Below are positions 45,003 to 56,120 of a stretch of DNA of 64,000 nucleotides, piece by piece (position 1 is the first letter of the stretch; each line of letters begins with the position of its first letter). Source of the stretch: an uncultured Pelagibacteraceae bacterium (GTDB lineage Bacteria > Pseudomonadota > Alphaproteobacteria > Pelagibacterales > Pelagibacteraceae); contig CACHOW010000001.1 in NCBI GenBank assembly GCA_902581695.1, positions 1 through 64,000 of the forward strand, given 5' to 3'. A model generated the notes under the pieces. That model ran no database searches. It was not told the DNA's origin and saw only the letters and a program-made list of their open reading frames with translations. Made by a program: the position numbers and the translations under genes.

Positions 45003-45983
45003 TTATTTTCTAGTATTTCTAAGTAATTTTATAATTATCTTAAGTTCTTGTGGCAAAATTGAGTTAAATATCATTTCTTTGTTCTTTTTTGGATGAATAA
45101 AACCAATAGTTTTTGCATGAAGAAATTGCCGATTAAGATTCATAAGACAATCCTTTAACAATGGATCTATATTATTTATTTTTTTAAATTTTTTTTTATA
45201 TTTATCATCACCTACAATACTGTTGCCTAAATAATTCATATGAACTCTTATTTGGTGTGTTCTTCCAGTTTCTAATTTGCACTCTAGCAAGCTTAAGGTT
45301 GGGGTATTTTTATTTTCAAAAAGTTCAATTGTTTTATAATTTGTAATAGCCTTTTTACCTTTTGAATTGCTGACTTCCATCATTTGTCTATTCTTTGAAC
45401 TTCTGCTAATTAAAGTTTCAATCCTACCTTTTGAGGGTCTAATTTTTCCCCAAATTAATAGTTGATAAATCCTTGTAATAGAATGCTTACTAAATTGCAT
45501 TGATAAATCTTCGTGAGCTTGATTATTTTTTGCTATTACTACTAAGCCAGAAGTATTTTTATCTATCCTATGAACTATCCCAGGCCTAAGTTCATCACCA
45601 ATATTTGATAAAGAATTTTTATCATAATTAATCAGCGCATTAACAATTGTGTTATCAAAATTCCCTGCACCAGGGTGCATTATTATTCCAGAGGGTTTAT
45701 TTAAAACTATTAGATCTTCATCTTCATATACAATGTCTAATTTAAATTTGAAGGGCTTGAGTGAAGCCTTTTTAGGCTCAGGTATTATCAAGTTTATATT
45801 GTCACCGAAATTAATTTTTTTAGAGGGATCTATTATAATTCTATCATTGAGACTTAAATGTTTGTCTAAAATTAAATTTTTAACCCTTGTTCTACTTATG
45901 CTCTTTTCTTTTTTGTTGATAAAAACATCAACACGAAGGTTTTTATCCTTTTCCTCTACAATCAAATTTATTTTTTTTTTCAT
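45003..45983 (-). CDS. rluD: RluA-family pseudouridine synthase (RluD-like)
   Basis: S4-like N-terminus; 'GIVHRIDKNTSGLVVIAKN', 'ETGRTHQIRVHMNYLGNSIVGDDKY'. Confidence 0.92.
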   Translation of the reverse strand: MKKKINLIVEEKDKNLRVDVFINKKEKSISRTRVKNLILDKHLSLNDRIIIDPSKKINFGDNINLIIPEPKKASLKPFKFKLDIVYEDEDLIVLNKPSGIIMHPGAGNFDNTIVNALINYDKNSLSNIGDELRPGIVHRIDKNTSGLVVIAKNNQAHEDLSMQFSKHSITRIYQLLIWGKIRPSKGRIETLISRSSKNRQMMEVSNSKGKKAITNYKTIELFENKNTPTLSLLECKLETGRTHQIRVHMNYLGNSIVGDDKYKKKFKKINNIDPLLKDCLMNLNRQFLHAKTIGFIHPKKNKEMIFNSILPQELKIIIKLLRNTRK

Positions 45984-46006
45984 AAAATGTTATATTAATA
46001 TTATAT

Positions 46007-46083
46007 GCGCTTGTAGCTCAACTGGATAGAGCGCCTGACTTCGGATCAGGAGGTTCTGGGTTCGACTCCTAGCAGGCGCACCA
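46007..46083 (+). tRNA. tRNA-Arg (TCG)
   Basis: GCGCTTGTAGCTCAACTGGATAGAGCGCCTGACTTCGGATCAGGAGGTTCTGGGTTCGACTCCTAGCAGGCGCACCA; cloverleaf folds, CCA encoded. Confidence 0.96.
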
Positions 46084-46084
46084 A

Positions 46085-46876
46085 TCACTCACCCATATTT
46101 ATTAAAGTTCCTTTAATACGCGCTCTCAAAAAAGAGAAATAAAATAAACTTATTCCTAAAGATAGATAGATTAAATTCAATAAATAAGCCTGCTTTAAAT
46201 TCTCATAATTAATAGAATTGTTTAAAAGAATGTTTCTTGTTTCATCAAATATATAAACTAAAGGAAGTCCTTTTGCTATAATTTGAAAAAAGTTTGGCAA
46301 AATTTCTATAGGGTAATATATACAACCTAGCGGAGCTAATAAAAATAGAGATGACCAAGCAATATTTTCAAAGGAGGGACCAAATCTCATAAGGCCCGCA
46401 CTAACAAATAAACCTAAAGTTATTCCAAAGATATATAAACTTAAAAACAATAATAGCAAGGGAAGCCCTAATTCTAAAATTGAAATCCCAAAGAGAGGAG
46501 ATGTTAAGATGATAGCAGGAACTAATCCGATTAAAGTTCTTATTAAGGCAGTAAAGATTAGAGAAATAATAATTTCTTTAAGTTTTAAGGGTGCAATAAA
46601 TAAATTAGTAAAATTTCTACTCCAAATTTCCTCTAAAAATAGCATATTAAAACTAATACTTGATCTAAAAAGAATGTCATAAAGTATTGCACATGTAAGG
46701 ATCACTCCAAGAGTATCATTATAATAATCGCTATAAATTGAAAAAAATTTAGAAATAAAACCCCAAAGAATTATTTGTATCGTTGGCCAATAAACAAGAT
46801 CTAATATCCTTGGTAAAGAACTTTTAATTAAATAAAAATGTCTTAGAAATAGACCATGCATTTTATTTAGATTCAT
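46085..46876 (-). CDS. ABC-2 type transporter permease
   Basis: Polytopic, ABC-2 family pattern; overlaps the downstream ATPase gene by 4 bp. Confidence 0.85.
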   Translation of the reverse strand: MNLNKMHGLFLRHFYLIKSSLPRILDLVYWPTIQIILWGFISKFFSIYSDYYNDTLGVILTCAILYDILFRSSISFNMLFLEEIWSRNFTNLFIAPLKLKEIIISLIFTALIRTLIGLVPAIILTSPLFGISILELGLPLLLLFLSLYIFGITLGLFVSAGLMRFGPSFENIAWSSLFLLAPLGCIYYPIEILPNFFQIIAKGLPLVYIFDETRNILLNNSINYENLKQAYLLNLIYLSLGISLFYFSFLRARIKGTLINMGE

Positions 46877-47601
46877 ATTTTTTTCCTTGTAAGTTTTAAA
46901 AAAACTTCTTCCATATTTTTTCGACCATGTTTTTTTATTAATTTTTCAGTACTACCCTGATCTATGATAGAGCCACTATTCATCATTAAGACTGAAGAGC
47001 ACAATCTCTCTACTTCTGACATATTATGTGAAGCAAGCAAAATTGAAGTTCCTTTTTCCTTTTGATAATCCTCTAAAAAACTCCTGACAAAATCGCCTGT
47101 TTCAGGATCTAGAGAAGCTGTAGGTTCGTCTAATAATAATACTGGCGGATCATTAATAATTGATTTAGCAAGACTCACTCTATTTTTTTGTCCAGAAGAA
47201 AGCTCTCCTGTAATCTTATTTATAATCTCATCTAGCCTTAATTTTTCAGAAAGATATTCAATTTTTGATACGAGATTTTTTACGTCGTAAAGTTTTCCAT
47301 ATACGACTAGATTTTGTTTAACAGTTAATTTTTTTGGCAGCTCAACATAAGGTGAAATAAAATTAAGATTATTTAATAATTCAACTCTTTCTTTTTCTAT
47401 GTCTATTCCATTTATCAGCACTTTGCCACTTGTAGGCTTTAATAACCCTAGGATCATTCCGATAGTAGTTGTTTTTCCGCAACCGTTAGGTCCAAGAATT
47501 CCAATAATTTCATTTTTATTTACTTTAAAAGAAATATCTTTTACAGCTTTTTTTTTTTCGTAAAATTTTGATAATCCAATAACTTCTAGAGGTGTCTGCA
47601 T
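46873..47601 (-). CDS. ABC transporter ATP-binding protein
   Basis: Walker A 'GPNGCGKTT', signature 'ELSSGQKNRVSLAKS', Walker B 'VLLLDEPTASLDP'. Confidence 0.95.
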   Translation of the reverse strand: MQTPLEVIGLSKFYEKKKAVKDISFKVNKNEIIGILGPNGCGKTTTIGMILGLLKPTSGKVLINGIDIEKERVELLNNLNFISPYVELPKKLTVKQNLVVYGKLYDVKNLVSKIEYLSEKLRLDEIINKITGELSSGQKNRVSLAKSIINDPPVLLLDEPTASLDPETGDFVRSFLEDYQKEKGTSILLASHNMSEVERLCSSVLMMNSGSIIDQGSTEKLIKKHGRKNMEEVFLKLTRKKI

Positions 47602-48533
47602 TAAAATTTTGAAGCTCTTATTAATCTATCGTTTATAGTTTTACCTAATCCTTTATTTGGAATTTTGGCAACTGCTATAGATTTATATTTTTTTTTTTTT
47701 ATTTTTCTTAAAACACTGTATAAATTTTTTGCAGCTTCTTTCAAGTTATCTGTTTTTGATAAATAATAATGATTTGGTTGAGCTTCTTTTTTTTTATTAA
47801 TTAATAAAAAAGCTTCCTTGTCTTTAGTATTTTTTGCATTTAATCTTATTGGAATGCCAGGAGAATAATGAAGTTTTATTTGACCTGGGGCAGAAATTTT
47901 AGAAGGTTTATTATTTATTAAAATTTTTTTATTTAATGCTTTTTCAATAGTAGCAACATCTAAACCGCCTAATCTTAAAATTTTTGGTTTATTTCTAATA
48001 TCAATTATTGTTGACTCAAGACCAATAGACGATTTTCCACCTTCTAGAACAAATTTTATTTTTTTCCCAAAATCTTCTTTCACATCATTTGTACAAACAG
48101 GGCTAATTTGAGATGAAATATTAGCACTAGGGGCTGCAAGAGGAAATTTTAGCACTTTAAGTAAACTTCTCGTGATAATGTGTTTTGGAAACCTAACTGC
48201 AAGAGACTTTTTTTTGTTAGTAGCAATTTTTGAGATTTTAGAATTTTTTTTTAAATTCAAGATGAATGTGATTGGGCCAGGACAAAATCTTTTATATAGC
48301 TTAAGAAAATTATCATTAAAATTACAATCTTTTTTCATTTTTTTATAATTATAGTAATGCACTATGAGAGGGTTGTATTTTGGTCTTTTTTTTAATCTAA
48401 ATATTTTCTGACAGGCTTGATCTGAATAAGCGTTTCCTGCCAGTCCATAAACTGTCTCTGTGGGAATAGCCACACACTCCTTTTTATTTAAGAGATTTTG
48501 TGCTTTTTTAATATTTGCAAGATTAATTTTCAT
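47601..48533 (-). CDS. L-threonylcarbamoyladenylate synthase (Sua5/YwlC type)
   Basis: 'CVAIPTETVYGLAGNAYSDQACQKIFRLKKRPKYNPLIVHYY', 'LAAPSANISSQISPVC', Sua5-like C-terminal extension. Confidence 0.94.
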   Translation of the reverse strand: MKINLANIKKAQNLLNKKECVAIPTETVYGLAGNAYSDQACQKIFRLKKRPKYNPLIVHYYNYKKMKKDCNFNDNFLKLYKRFCPGPITFILNLKKNSKISKIATNKKKSLAVRFPKHIITRSLLKVLKFPLAAPSANISSQISPVCTNDVKEDFGKKIKFVLEGGKSSIGLESTIIDIRNKPKILRLGGLDVATIEKALNKKILINNKPSKISAPGQIKLHYSPGIPIRLNAKNTKDKEAFLLINKKKEAQPNHYYLSKTDNLKEAAKNLYSVLRKIKKKKYKSIAVAKIPNKGLGKTINDRLIRASKF

Positions 48534-48553
48534 GTATTAATTGAGAGTAATAT

Positions 48554-48808
48554 ATGAAAGATAAAAATTTTCCAAATAATTATGAGTCATTATCTCTTGA
48601 AGAATTAACCAATAAAGCTAACAAGATGATTGAGGATTTAGAAAGTCAAAAAAATTTAGATACTTCTAAAGAAAAATATCAAAGATTATTAAAACTTAAC
48701 AATATTATTGAAAAGAAATTTAAAAATAGTGCTAAAAATATTAATGAAAAAACGAAAGAAAATATATTGAAGATTATATCTAAGAAAAATGCAAAAAAAG
48801 TTAAATAA
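48554..48808 (+). CDS. xseB: Exodeoxyribonuclease VII small subunit
   Basis: 'NYESLSLEELTNKANKMIEDLES...' and position upstream of ispA-dxs. Confidence 0.75.
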   Translation: MKDKNFPNNYESLSLEELTNKANKMIEDLESQKNLDTSKEKYQRLLKLNNIIEKKFKNSAKNINEKTKENILKIISKKNAKKVK

Positions 48809-49661
48809 AATCGCTAAAGACACTAATTCATTTTTAAAAAGTTTTATAAATAAACAAAAAAAATCAGAATTAATCACTGCTATGCAATATGGTTTATTTT
48901 CAGGTGGTAAAAAAATTAGATCAAAAATTTTAGTTGATATTGGCTATCTATTTAAAATAAACTACAAGTCATTAATTATAATAGGTTCTGCAATAGAATG
49001 TATTCATGCTTATTCACTAATTCATGATGATCTACCTTGTATGGATAATGACACTATTAGAAGAGGAAAGCCTTCCACACATGTTAAATTTGGAGAGTCA
49101 ACAGCTGTCTTAGCTGGCAACTCTCTTTTAACTATGGCATTTGAAATTTTAAGTCATAAAGATTTAAAAATTTCTGAAAAAACTAAGATTAATTTGATTA
49201 ATAAAATTTCTAAAAGCTCAGGACACCTTGGTATTGCGGGTGGTCAGTACTTAGATTTAAGTTACGAACATAAAAAAATTTCAGAAAAAAAAATTATCGA
49301 AATGGAAATAAAAAAAACAGGAAAACTTTTTAGTTTTTGCTGCGCTGTTCCTTTAATTCTTAAAAAAAAGAATAAAAAAGAAATTAAAAAATTTGAAAAT
49401 ATAGGTGCAGATATCGGTCTACTATTTCAAGTTGCTGATGATTTGATTGATTATAAAGGAAATGCAAAAACTGCTGGAAAAAAAACTGGAAAAGATAAAA
49501 AAAAGGGTAAAGCGACACTAATTAGTTTACTAGGATATAAAAATACTATTAAATATGCTAATAAGTTAATTTTTAAGACAAATAATAAATTAAAAAAATA
49601 TGGTTCAAATTCAAAAAATTTGAATGAAACATTAGATTATATTTTAAATAGAAATAAATGA
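48789..49661 (+). CDS. ispA: Short-chain polyprenyl (farnesyl/geranyl) diphosphate synthase
   Basis: '[28 protein letters not shown]' (DDxxxxD) and '[14 protein letters not shown]' (DDxxD). Confidence 0.95.
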   Translation: MQKKLNKIAKDTNSFLKSFINKQKKSELITAMQYGLFSGGKKIRSKILVDIGYLFKINYKSLIIIGSAIECIHAYSLIHDDLPCMDNDTIRRGKPSTHVKFGESTAVLAGNSLLTMAFEILSHKDLKISEKTKINLINKISKSSGHLGIAGGQYLDLSYEHKKISEKKIIEMEIKKTGKLFSFCCAVPLILKKKNKKEIKKFENIGADIGLLFQVADDLIDYKGNAKTAGKKTGKDKKKGKATLISLLGYKNTIKYANKLIFKTNNKLKKYGSNSKNLNETLDYILNRNK

Positions 49662-51571
49662 AAAGTAATTACGAATTTTTAGATCAAATTAATTTTCCAT
49701 CAGATTTAAAAAAAATACCCGAGTCTAAATTGCAAAAAGTAGCTGATGAATTAAGAGAAGAAATGATAGAAGCTGTATCGGTTACGGGAGGACACTTGGG
49801 TGCAAGCCTCGGCGTTGTTGAACTAAGTGTTGCAATACATTATATTTTCAATACCCCAAATGATAAATTGATATGGGATGTTGGGCATCAATCTTACCCT
49901 CATAAAATTTTAACTGGAAGAAAAGATAAAATCAGATCAATAAGACAAGGAAAAGGTCTTTCTGGTTTTACTAAAAGATCAGAAAGTGAATATGATCCTT
50001 TTGGAGCAGCACATAGCTCAACTTCAATATCATCTGCTCTTGGTATAGCAGTAGCAAATAAACTATCTAATAAATCAGATAATGTAATCGCTGTAATTGG
50101 AGATGGTGCTATGAGTGCTGGTATGGCTTATGAAGCAATGAATAATGCAGGTGCGTCTAAAACTAAAATGATTGTCATTTTAAATGATAATGATATGTCA
50201 ATTGCTAGACCAGTTGGGGCAATGGGCACATATTTGGCTAAGATTTTTTCTGGCAAAATTTATTTTAGCTTGAGAGAAACTATTAAATTAATTACATCAG
50301 CTTTTTCAAAAAGATTCAGTGCCAAAGCAGGAAAGGCAGAAGATTTACTTAGATCAGCTGTAACAGGTGGAACATTATTTAGTTCATTAGGATTTTATTA
50401 TATTGGACCTATTGATGGACATGATTTAAATTCTTTAATTCCAATTTTAAAGAATGCCAGAGACACAAAACATGATGGGCCAATATTAATTCATATTAAA
50501 ACAAAAAAAGGAAAAGGATATTCATTTGCGGAAGAGGCAAAAGATCACTTTCATGGGGTATCTAAATTCAATGTTAAAACTGGGCAACAAGCTAAAAGTA
50601 TAAGTAAAATACCTTCTTATACCAAAGTATTTTCTGATACTTTGATACAACATGCTAAGAAAGATAGTAAAATTGTAGCTATAACTGCAGCTATGCCCGA
50701 CGGAACAGGTTTAGGAAACTTTGGTAAAGAATTTCCTGAAAGAACTTTTGATGTTGGAATTGCTGAACAACATGCTGTGACATTTGCAGCAGGTTTGGCA
50801 ACTGAAAACTATAAGCCTTATGCAGCGATTTATTCTACATTTTTACAAAGAGCATATGATCAAGTAGTCCATGATGTAGCAATCCAAAGTTTGCCAGTTA
50901 GATTTGCAATAGACAGAGCAGGACTTGTAGGTGCAGATGGATCTACACATGCTGGAAGTTTTGACATTACTTATTTATCAACACTTCCAAATTTTGTTAT
51001 AATGGCCCCAAGTGATGAGGCAGAATTAGTTAAAATGATAAATACTTCAATTGAAATAAATGATAGACCCAGTGCATTTAGATATCCACGAGGAATTGGC
51101 ATAGGTTCTGTTTTGCCCCCAATTAATGAGAAAATAGAGATTGGAAAGTCTAAAGTTATTCAAGAAGGAAAAAAATTAGCCATATTAAACTTTGGGACAA
51201 GATTGAATGAGACTTTAAAAGCTTCTGAAAATTTAAAAAAAAAAGGAATTGATGTTACAATTGTGGATGCAAGATTTGCAAAACCCTTAGATGAAAACCT
51301 TATTTGGCAATTGGCCACTACGCATGAAGCTATTATGACTATTGAGGAGGGATCCATAGGAGGTTTTGGATCTCATGTAATTAATTTTTTAACAAAAAAA
51401 GGGTTAATGGATAACAATTTAAAGTTTAGATCAATGATTTTACCAGATATTTTTATTGATCAAGATACACAAGATAATATGTATAAATTTGCAAATCTAG
51501 ACTCAATATCAATAGAAGAGAAAGTTTTAGATTTACTAAATTCTAATATCATTTTACAAAAACAAAAATAA
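49658..51571 (+). CDS. dxs: 1-deoxy-D-xylulose-5-phosphate synthase
   Basis: '[45 protein letters not shown]', '[18 protein letters not shown]'. Confidence 0.98.
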   Translation: MKSNYEFLDQINFPSDLKKIPESKLQKVADELREEMIEAVSVTGGHLGASLGVVELSVAIHYIFNTPNDKLIWDVGHQSYPHKILTGRKDKIRSIRQGKGLSGFTKRSESEYDPFGAAHSSTSISSALGIAVANKLSNKSDNVIAVIGDGAMSAGMAYEAMNNAGASKTKMIVILNDNDMSIARPVGAMGTYLAKIFSGKIYFSLRETIKLITSAFSKRFSAKAGKAEDLLRSAVTGGTLFSSLGFYYIGPIDGHDLNSLIPILKNARDTKHDGPILIHIKTKKGKGYSFAEEAKDHFHGVSKFNVKTGQQAKSISKIPSYTKVFSDTLIQHAKKDSKIVAITAAMPDGTGLGNFGKEFPERTFDVGIAEQHAVTFAAGLATENYKPYAAIYSTFLQRAYDQVVHDVAIQSLPVRFAIDRAGLVGADGSTHAGSFDITYLSTLPNFVIMAPSDEAELVKMINTSIEINDRPSAFRYPRGIGIGSVLPPINEKIEIGKSKVIQEGKKLAILNFGTRLNETLKASENLKKKGIDVTIVDARFAKPLDENLIWQLATTHEAIMTIEEGSIGGFGSHVINFLTKKGLMDNNLKFRSMILPDIFIDQDTQDNMYKFANLDSISIEEKVLDLLNSNIILQKQK

Positions 51572-51576
51572 TTATT

Positions 51577-52659
51577 TCAACTACATTGTGCTTTGTTCAT
51601 TAGATAATGATCAAGCAAAACACAAGACAACATAGCTTCACCAACCGGTACAGCTCTAATACCTACGCAAGGATCATGCCTGCCTGTTACGGATATGGTA
51701 GTATTTTTTCCAAATTTATTAATTGTTTTTCTACTCTTTAGAATTGAGGAAGTAGGTTTTACAGCAAATGATACGATTATTTGTTGTCCAGATGAAATAC
51801 CTCCAAGAATTCCACCAGCATTATTTGAACTAAAATTCATATTTTTTTTATTTTGTGAAATTTCGTCGGAATTTTCTTCACCAGACAATTGAGCAGAATT
51901 CATGCCTGACCCTATATTGACTCCTTTGACAGCATTTATGCTCATCATAGCTGAAGCAATATCTGAGTCTAATTTTGAATAAATAGGTGCACCTAAACCT
52001 GCTGGGATACCATCAGCTCTTACTTCGATTATTGCACCACAAGAAGATCCAGCTTTTCTTATACTTAGTAAATATTTTTCCCATATCTTTAACATTGATT
52101 TATCTGGGCAAAAAAATGGGTTTTTATTTATAATTTTATTACTCCATTTTGTTGTATCGCAACCAAGAATACCAAGTTGTGTTACTGCACCAGAAATTTG
52201 AAATTTTTTACCCAATTTTTTTTCTAAAACTTTTTTAGCAATTGCTCCAGCAGCAACTCTTGCTGCTGTCTCCCTAGCAGAGGATCTTCCACCTCCTCTA
52301 TAATCTCTAATTCCATATTTTTTATAATAAGTAAAATCAGCATGCCCTGGTCGAAATTTATCTTTGATATTTTTATAATCCTTTGATCTTACATCTTCAT
52401 TATAAATTATTAGAGAAATGGGGGTTCCTGTGGTTTTACCCTCGAAGACACCAGATAAAATATGAACTTTATCATTTTCTTTCCTTTGAGTAGTGAACTT
52501 AGACTGACCCGGTTTCCTCTTGTCCAATTCCTTCTGAATATCTTGATCTTTTAGCTGAATTAATGGAGGACAGCCATCAATTATACAGCCAATTGCAGGT
52601 CCATGGGACTCTCCCCATGTAGTAAAACGAAATAACTTTCCAAAAGTATTAAATGACAT
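51577..52659 (-). CDS. aroC: Chorismate synthase
   Basis: '[19 protein letters not shown]', '[23 protein letters not shown]', '[18 protein letters not shown]'. Confidence 0.98.
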   Translation of the reverse strand: MSFNTFGKLFRFTTWGESHGPAIGCIIDGCPPLIQLKDQDIQKELDKRKPGQSKFTTQRKENDKVHILSGVFEGKTTGTPISLIIYNEDVRSKDYKNIKDKFRPGHADFTYYKKYGIRDYRGGGRSSARETAARVAAGAIAKKVLEKKLGKKFQISGAVTQLGILGCDTTKWSNKIINKNPFFCPDKSMLKIWEKYLLSIRKAGSSCGAIIEVRADGIPAGLGAPIYSKLDSDIASAMMSINAVKGVNIGSGMNSAQLSGEENSDEISQNKKNMNFSSNNAGGILGGISSGQQIIVSFAVKPTSSILKSRKTINKFGKNTTISVTGRHDPCVGIRAVPVGEAMLSCVLLDHYLMNKAQCS

Positions 52660-52692
52660 TATCTATATTGTATAGATTATTTTGTTAAAATT

Positions 52693-53319
52693 ATGAATCA
52701 AAAAAACTCATTAGGCCTAAATAAATGCTTTCTAGAACTCGATGATCCTTTTGAGTTATTCGAAAAATGGTTTGACGAGGCTAAAAAGAAAGAAATAAAT
52801 GACCCTAATGCATTGGCTTTAGGAACTGCCAATAAGGAGAGCATTCCATCAGTAAGAATGGTTCTACTTAAGGGTTTTGATAAAAATGGATTTGTTTTTT
52901 ATACTAATTTAAATAGTCAAAAGGGAAATGAGTTAAAAGAAAATCCAAATGCTTCAATGTGTTTTCACTGGAAAAGTTTGTTGAGACAAATAAGAATTGT
53001 TGGAACTTTAAAACAAGTAGAAGATAAAGTTGCTGATGATTACTATAATACTAGAGCGTATGAAAGTAGGATAGGGGCTTGGGCATCTAAACAAAGTAGT
53101 ATATTAAAAAGTAGGAACGAATTATTAAATAATTTAGAAAATTATAAAAAAAAATATAATGATAAAGACAACGTACCAAGACCTAATTATTGGACTGGAT
53201 GGAATTTAAAACCATCTAGTATTGAATTTTGGCTTGATGGAGAAAATAGAATACATGAAAGGCTGAAATACATTTTAGATAAAAACAATAATTGGGGTAA
53301 AAGCCTTTTAAGTCCCTAA
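52693..53319 (+). CDS. pdxH: Pyridoxamine 5'-phosphate oxidase
   Basis: 'MVLLKGFDKNGFVFYTNLNSQKGNEL', 'WKSLLRQIRIVG', 'ESRIGAWASKQSS', 'EFWLDGENRIHER'. Confidence 0.97.
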   Translation: MNQKNSLGLNKCFLELDDPFELFEKWFDEAKKKEINDPNALALGTANKESIPSVRMVLLKGFDKNGFVFYTNLNSQKGNELKENPNASMCFHWKSLLRQIRIVGTLKQVEDKVADDYYNTRAYESRIGAWASKQSSILKSRNELLNNLENYKKKYNDKDNVPRPNYWTGWNLKPSSIEFWLDGENRIHERLKYILDKNNNWGKSLLSP

Positions 53320-54329
53320 AAATTTCTTGTCAAACTAAAAGATGTTAAGTTTTCAAGAATATTTTTTTCTTCACAATCGTTAAAAACTGATAAAGAATTA
53401 GATGCTATATTGATATAGTGTTTAGCTTTTTGATAGCAAGCTTCAATAATATTATATTTTTTTATTAAGGATAAAGAATAAGCTAAATCATTAGCATCTC
53501 TAAGGTTCTTAGAAAAAACATCTTTAAGTTTTACTTTCTCTAAATCATTAGCTTTTTGAAATAATAAAATTATAGGAAGAGTTATTTTACCCTCATAAAA
53601 ATCTTGCCCAATTTTTTTCCCAAATAATTTAAGATCTGAATTATAATCTAAAGTGTCATCAGCTATTTGAAATGTAAGACCTAAATTTCTTCCATAAAAT
53701 TCTAAAGCTTCTTTTTCTTTAGTTTTCATATCAGATAAAATAGCTCCTACCTTTGTAGCAGCAGCAAATAATTCAGCAGTTTTTGCTGATATAATTTTTA
53801 AATACGTTTCTTCTAACATGTCAACTTCCCCCTGATGTTGAAGTTGTAAAATTTCACCTTGAGCAATTTTTGATGACGTTGAAGATAATAATTTTAAAAC
53901 TTCTATATTTCCATCTTCCACCATCATTTCAAAACATCTACTAAGCAAATAATCCCCAACCAAAACTGAGGAGTGATTATCCCAAATTCTATTCAAAGTT
54001 TTTTTGCCTCTTCTAACAGAACCATTATCTATAACATCATCATGCATTAAAGTTGCTGCATGAATTAATTCAACACATGCAGCCAGATTTATATCTCTAG
54101 TACCTTTTGAATAACCACACATTTTAGCAGAACCTAAAGTCAGTAACGCTCTAAGTCTTTTGCCGCCTGTATCTAAGTGGTAATTTGTCATTTTTTGGAC
54201 TAATTCTACATTACTCGTTAGTTTAAATTTTATCTTTTCTTCAACTAATAATAATTTATCCTCAACCGAGTCTTTGAGTTGAAAATATGAATTATTAATT
54301 TGGTTTTTAAGCTGAATTACAGTTCCCAT
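53316..54329 (-). CDS. ispB: Octaprenyl-type polyprenyl diphosphate synthase
   Basis: 'GGKRLRALLTLGSAKMCGY', 'ATLMHDDVIDNGSVRRGKKTLNRIWDN', 'TFQIADDTLDYNSD'. Confidence 0.93.
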   Translation of the reverse strand: MGTVIQLKNQINNSYFQLKDSVEDKLLLVEEKIKFKLTSNVELVQKMTNYHLDTGGKRLRALLTLGSAKMCGYSKGTRDINLAACVELIHAATLMHDDVIDNGSVRRGKKTLNRIWDNHSSVLVGDYLLSRCFEMMVEDGNIEVLKLLSSTSSKIAQGEILQLQHQGEVDMLEETYLKIISAKTAELFAAATKVGAILSDMKTKEKEALEFYGRNLGLTFQIADDTLDYNSDLKLFGKKIGQDFYEGKITLPIILLFQKANDLEKVKLKDVFSKNLRDANDLAYSLSLIKKYNIIEACYQKAKHYINIASNSLSVFNDCEEKNILENLTSFSLTRNF

Positions 54330-54444
54330 TTAATAGAGCAAACTAGTATAATAACTTTATTTTTATTACTTATCAATTGACGCACCTGAAACTTCAATTA
54401 TAAGGTGTCTTTATATTCATTAAAAAATTCTATAAGGATAAAAA

Positions 54445-55251
54445 ATGTTCTCATTTTTTAAAAAGAAAAAAATTATTCCACATATTAAATTAAGTGGAGT
54501 TATTGGTAACGTCGGAAAGTTTAAGCAGGGAATAGATTTTTCTGGTCAAGAGGATATTATTTTAAAAGCTTTTTCGGTCAAAAAAGCACCTTGTGTTGCA
54601 ATTACAATAAATTCACCTGGTGGATCTCCAGTTCAATCTCATTTGATTTATAATTTTATAAGGCAACAAGCTAAAAAAAATAAAAAAAAAGTTATAGTTT
54701 TTGCTGAAGATGTTGCGGCATCTGGCGGGTACTTAATTGCATGCGCTGGTGATGAGATATATGCAAATTCTAGTTCAATCATTGGCTCTATAGGAGTAAT
54801 TTATTCTTCTTTTGGTTTCACTGAACTAATCAAAAAAATTGGTGTTGAAAGAAGAGTTCATACTGCGGGTAAAAATAAAAGTACTCTGGACCCTTTTCTT
54901 GATGAAAAAAAAGAGGATATAGAAAGACTTAAAAATATCCAGTTAGATTTGCACAAAGATTTTATAGAAGTTGTCGAAAAAAGTAGAGGATCTAAACTTA
55001 AAAAATTAGAATTAGAATTATTCTCAGGAGAGTTTTGGTCTGGCAGCAAAGCCAAAGAGCTTGGTTTAATAGATGAAGTTGGAGATGCCAATAAAGTATT
55101 AAGAGAAAAATTTGGAGAAGATATAGTAATTAAAAAATTTGAAAAATCTAAAAGCTGGTTAAGTAAAAAATTATCATCATCAAATGATAATCTAGATCAA
55201 TTGGTAAATATACTAGATGAAAAGTCTGTCTGGCAAAGATATGGTCTCTAA
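54445..55251 (+). CDS. S49 family serine peptidase (SppA/SohB-like)
   Basis: '[20 protein letters not shown]', '[32 protein letters not shown]'. Confidence 0.93.
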   Translation: MFSFFKKKKIIPHIKLSGVIGNVGKFKQGIDFSGQEDIILKAFSVKKAPCVAITINSPGGSPVQSHLIYNFIRQQAKKNKKKVIVFAEDVAASGGYLIACAGDEIYANSSSIIGSIGVIYSSFGFTELIKKIGVERRVHTAGKNKSTLDPFLDEKKEDIERLKNIQLDLHKDFIEVVEKSRGSKLKKLELELFSGEFWSGSKAKELGLIDEVGDANKVLREKFGEDIVIKKFEKSKSWLSKKLSSSNDNLDQLVNILDEKSVWQRYGL

Positions 55252-56119
55252 AAAAAATAAAAAACCAAAGTTTCAAACTTTTCAAGATACAATTTTAAAT
55301 CTTCAAAAGTTTTGGAGCAAGCATGGTTGTATAATTTTGCAACCATACGATATGGAAATTGGAGCAGGAACATTTCACCCTGCTACTACCCTAAGGTCTC
55401 TTGGACCTAAACCATGGAAGGCGGCTTATGTGCAACCCTCAAGAAGACCATCGGATGGAAGATATGGTGACAATCCAAATAGACTTCAACATTATTATCA
55501 ATTTCAAGTAATAATAAAACCTTCTCCTTCTAATATTAAAAAATTATATTTAAATAGTTTATCTGTAATAGGCATTGATCACAGAAATCATGATATTAGA
55601 TTTGTTGAGGATGATTGGGAGAGTCCGACCTTAGGAGCTGCCGGACTAGGTTGGGAGGTTTGGTGTGATGGTATGGAGATAACTCAATTTACTTATTTTC
55701 AACAAATGGCTAGCTTTGAATGTAAACCAGTTTCTGTAGAAATCACATATGGTTTAGAAAGAATTTGTATGTTCACACAACAGAAAAAAAATGTTTATGA
55801 TTTGGTTTGGAATAACGAAAATGTTGAATATAGAGAAGTTTTTTATCAATCTGAAAAAGAGTTTTCAGCTTATAATTTTGAATACGCTAATACAGAAAAT
55901 CTTTTTAATATGTTTGATATGTTTGAAGGTGAGGCAAAAGCATTGGTATCAAAAAAAATATCCTTGCCTGCATATGATCAATGCTTAAAAGCAAGCCATA
56001 TATTTAATGTTCTCGATGCTAGAGGTGCAATAAGTGTTGCTCAAAGAGCTGAGTATATTGGTAGAATAAGAGAAATTACAAAATCAGCTGCCTCAATATG
56101 GATTGATACTCAAATATAA
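55241..56119 (+). CDS. glyQ: Glycine--tRNA ligase alpha subunit
   Basis: '[36 protein letters not shown]'; start chosen at MVSKKNKK rather than the ORF-track start at 55217. Confidence 0.97.
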   Translation: MVSKKNKKPKFQTFQDTILNLQKFWSKHGCIILQPYDMEIGAGTFHPATTLRSLGPKPWKAAYVQPSRRPSDGRYGDNPNRLQHYYQFQVIIKPSPSNIKKLYLNSLSVIGIDHRNHDIRFVEDDWESPTLGAAGLGWEVWCDGMEITQFTYFQQMASFECKPVSVEITYGLERICMFTQQKKNVYDLVWNNENVEYREVFYQSEKEFSAYNFEYANTENLFNMFDMFEGEAKALVSKKISLPAYDQCLKASHIFNVLDARGAISVAQRAEYIGRIREITKSAASIWIDTQI

Positions 56120-56120
56120 A

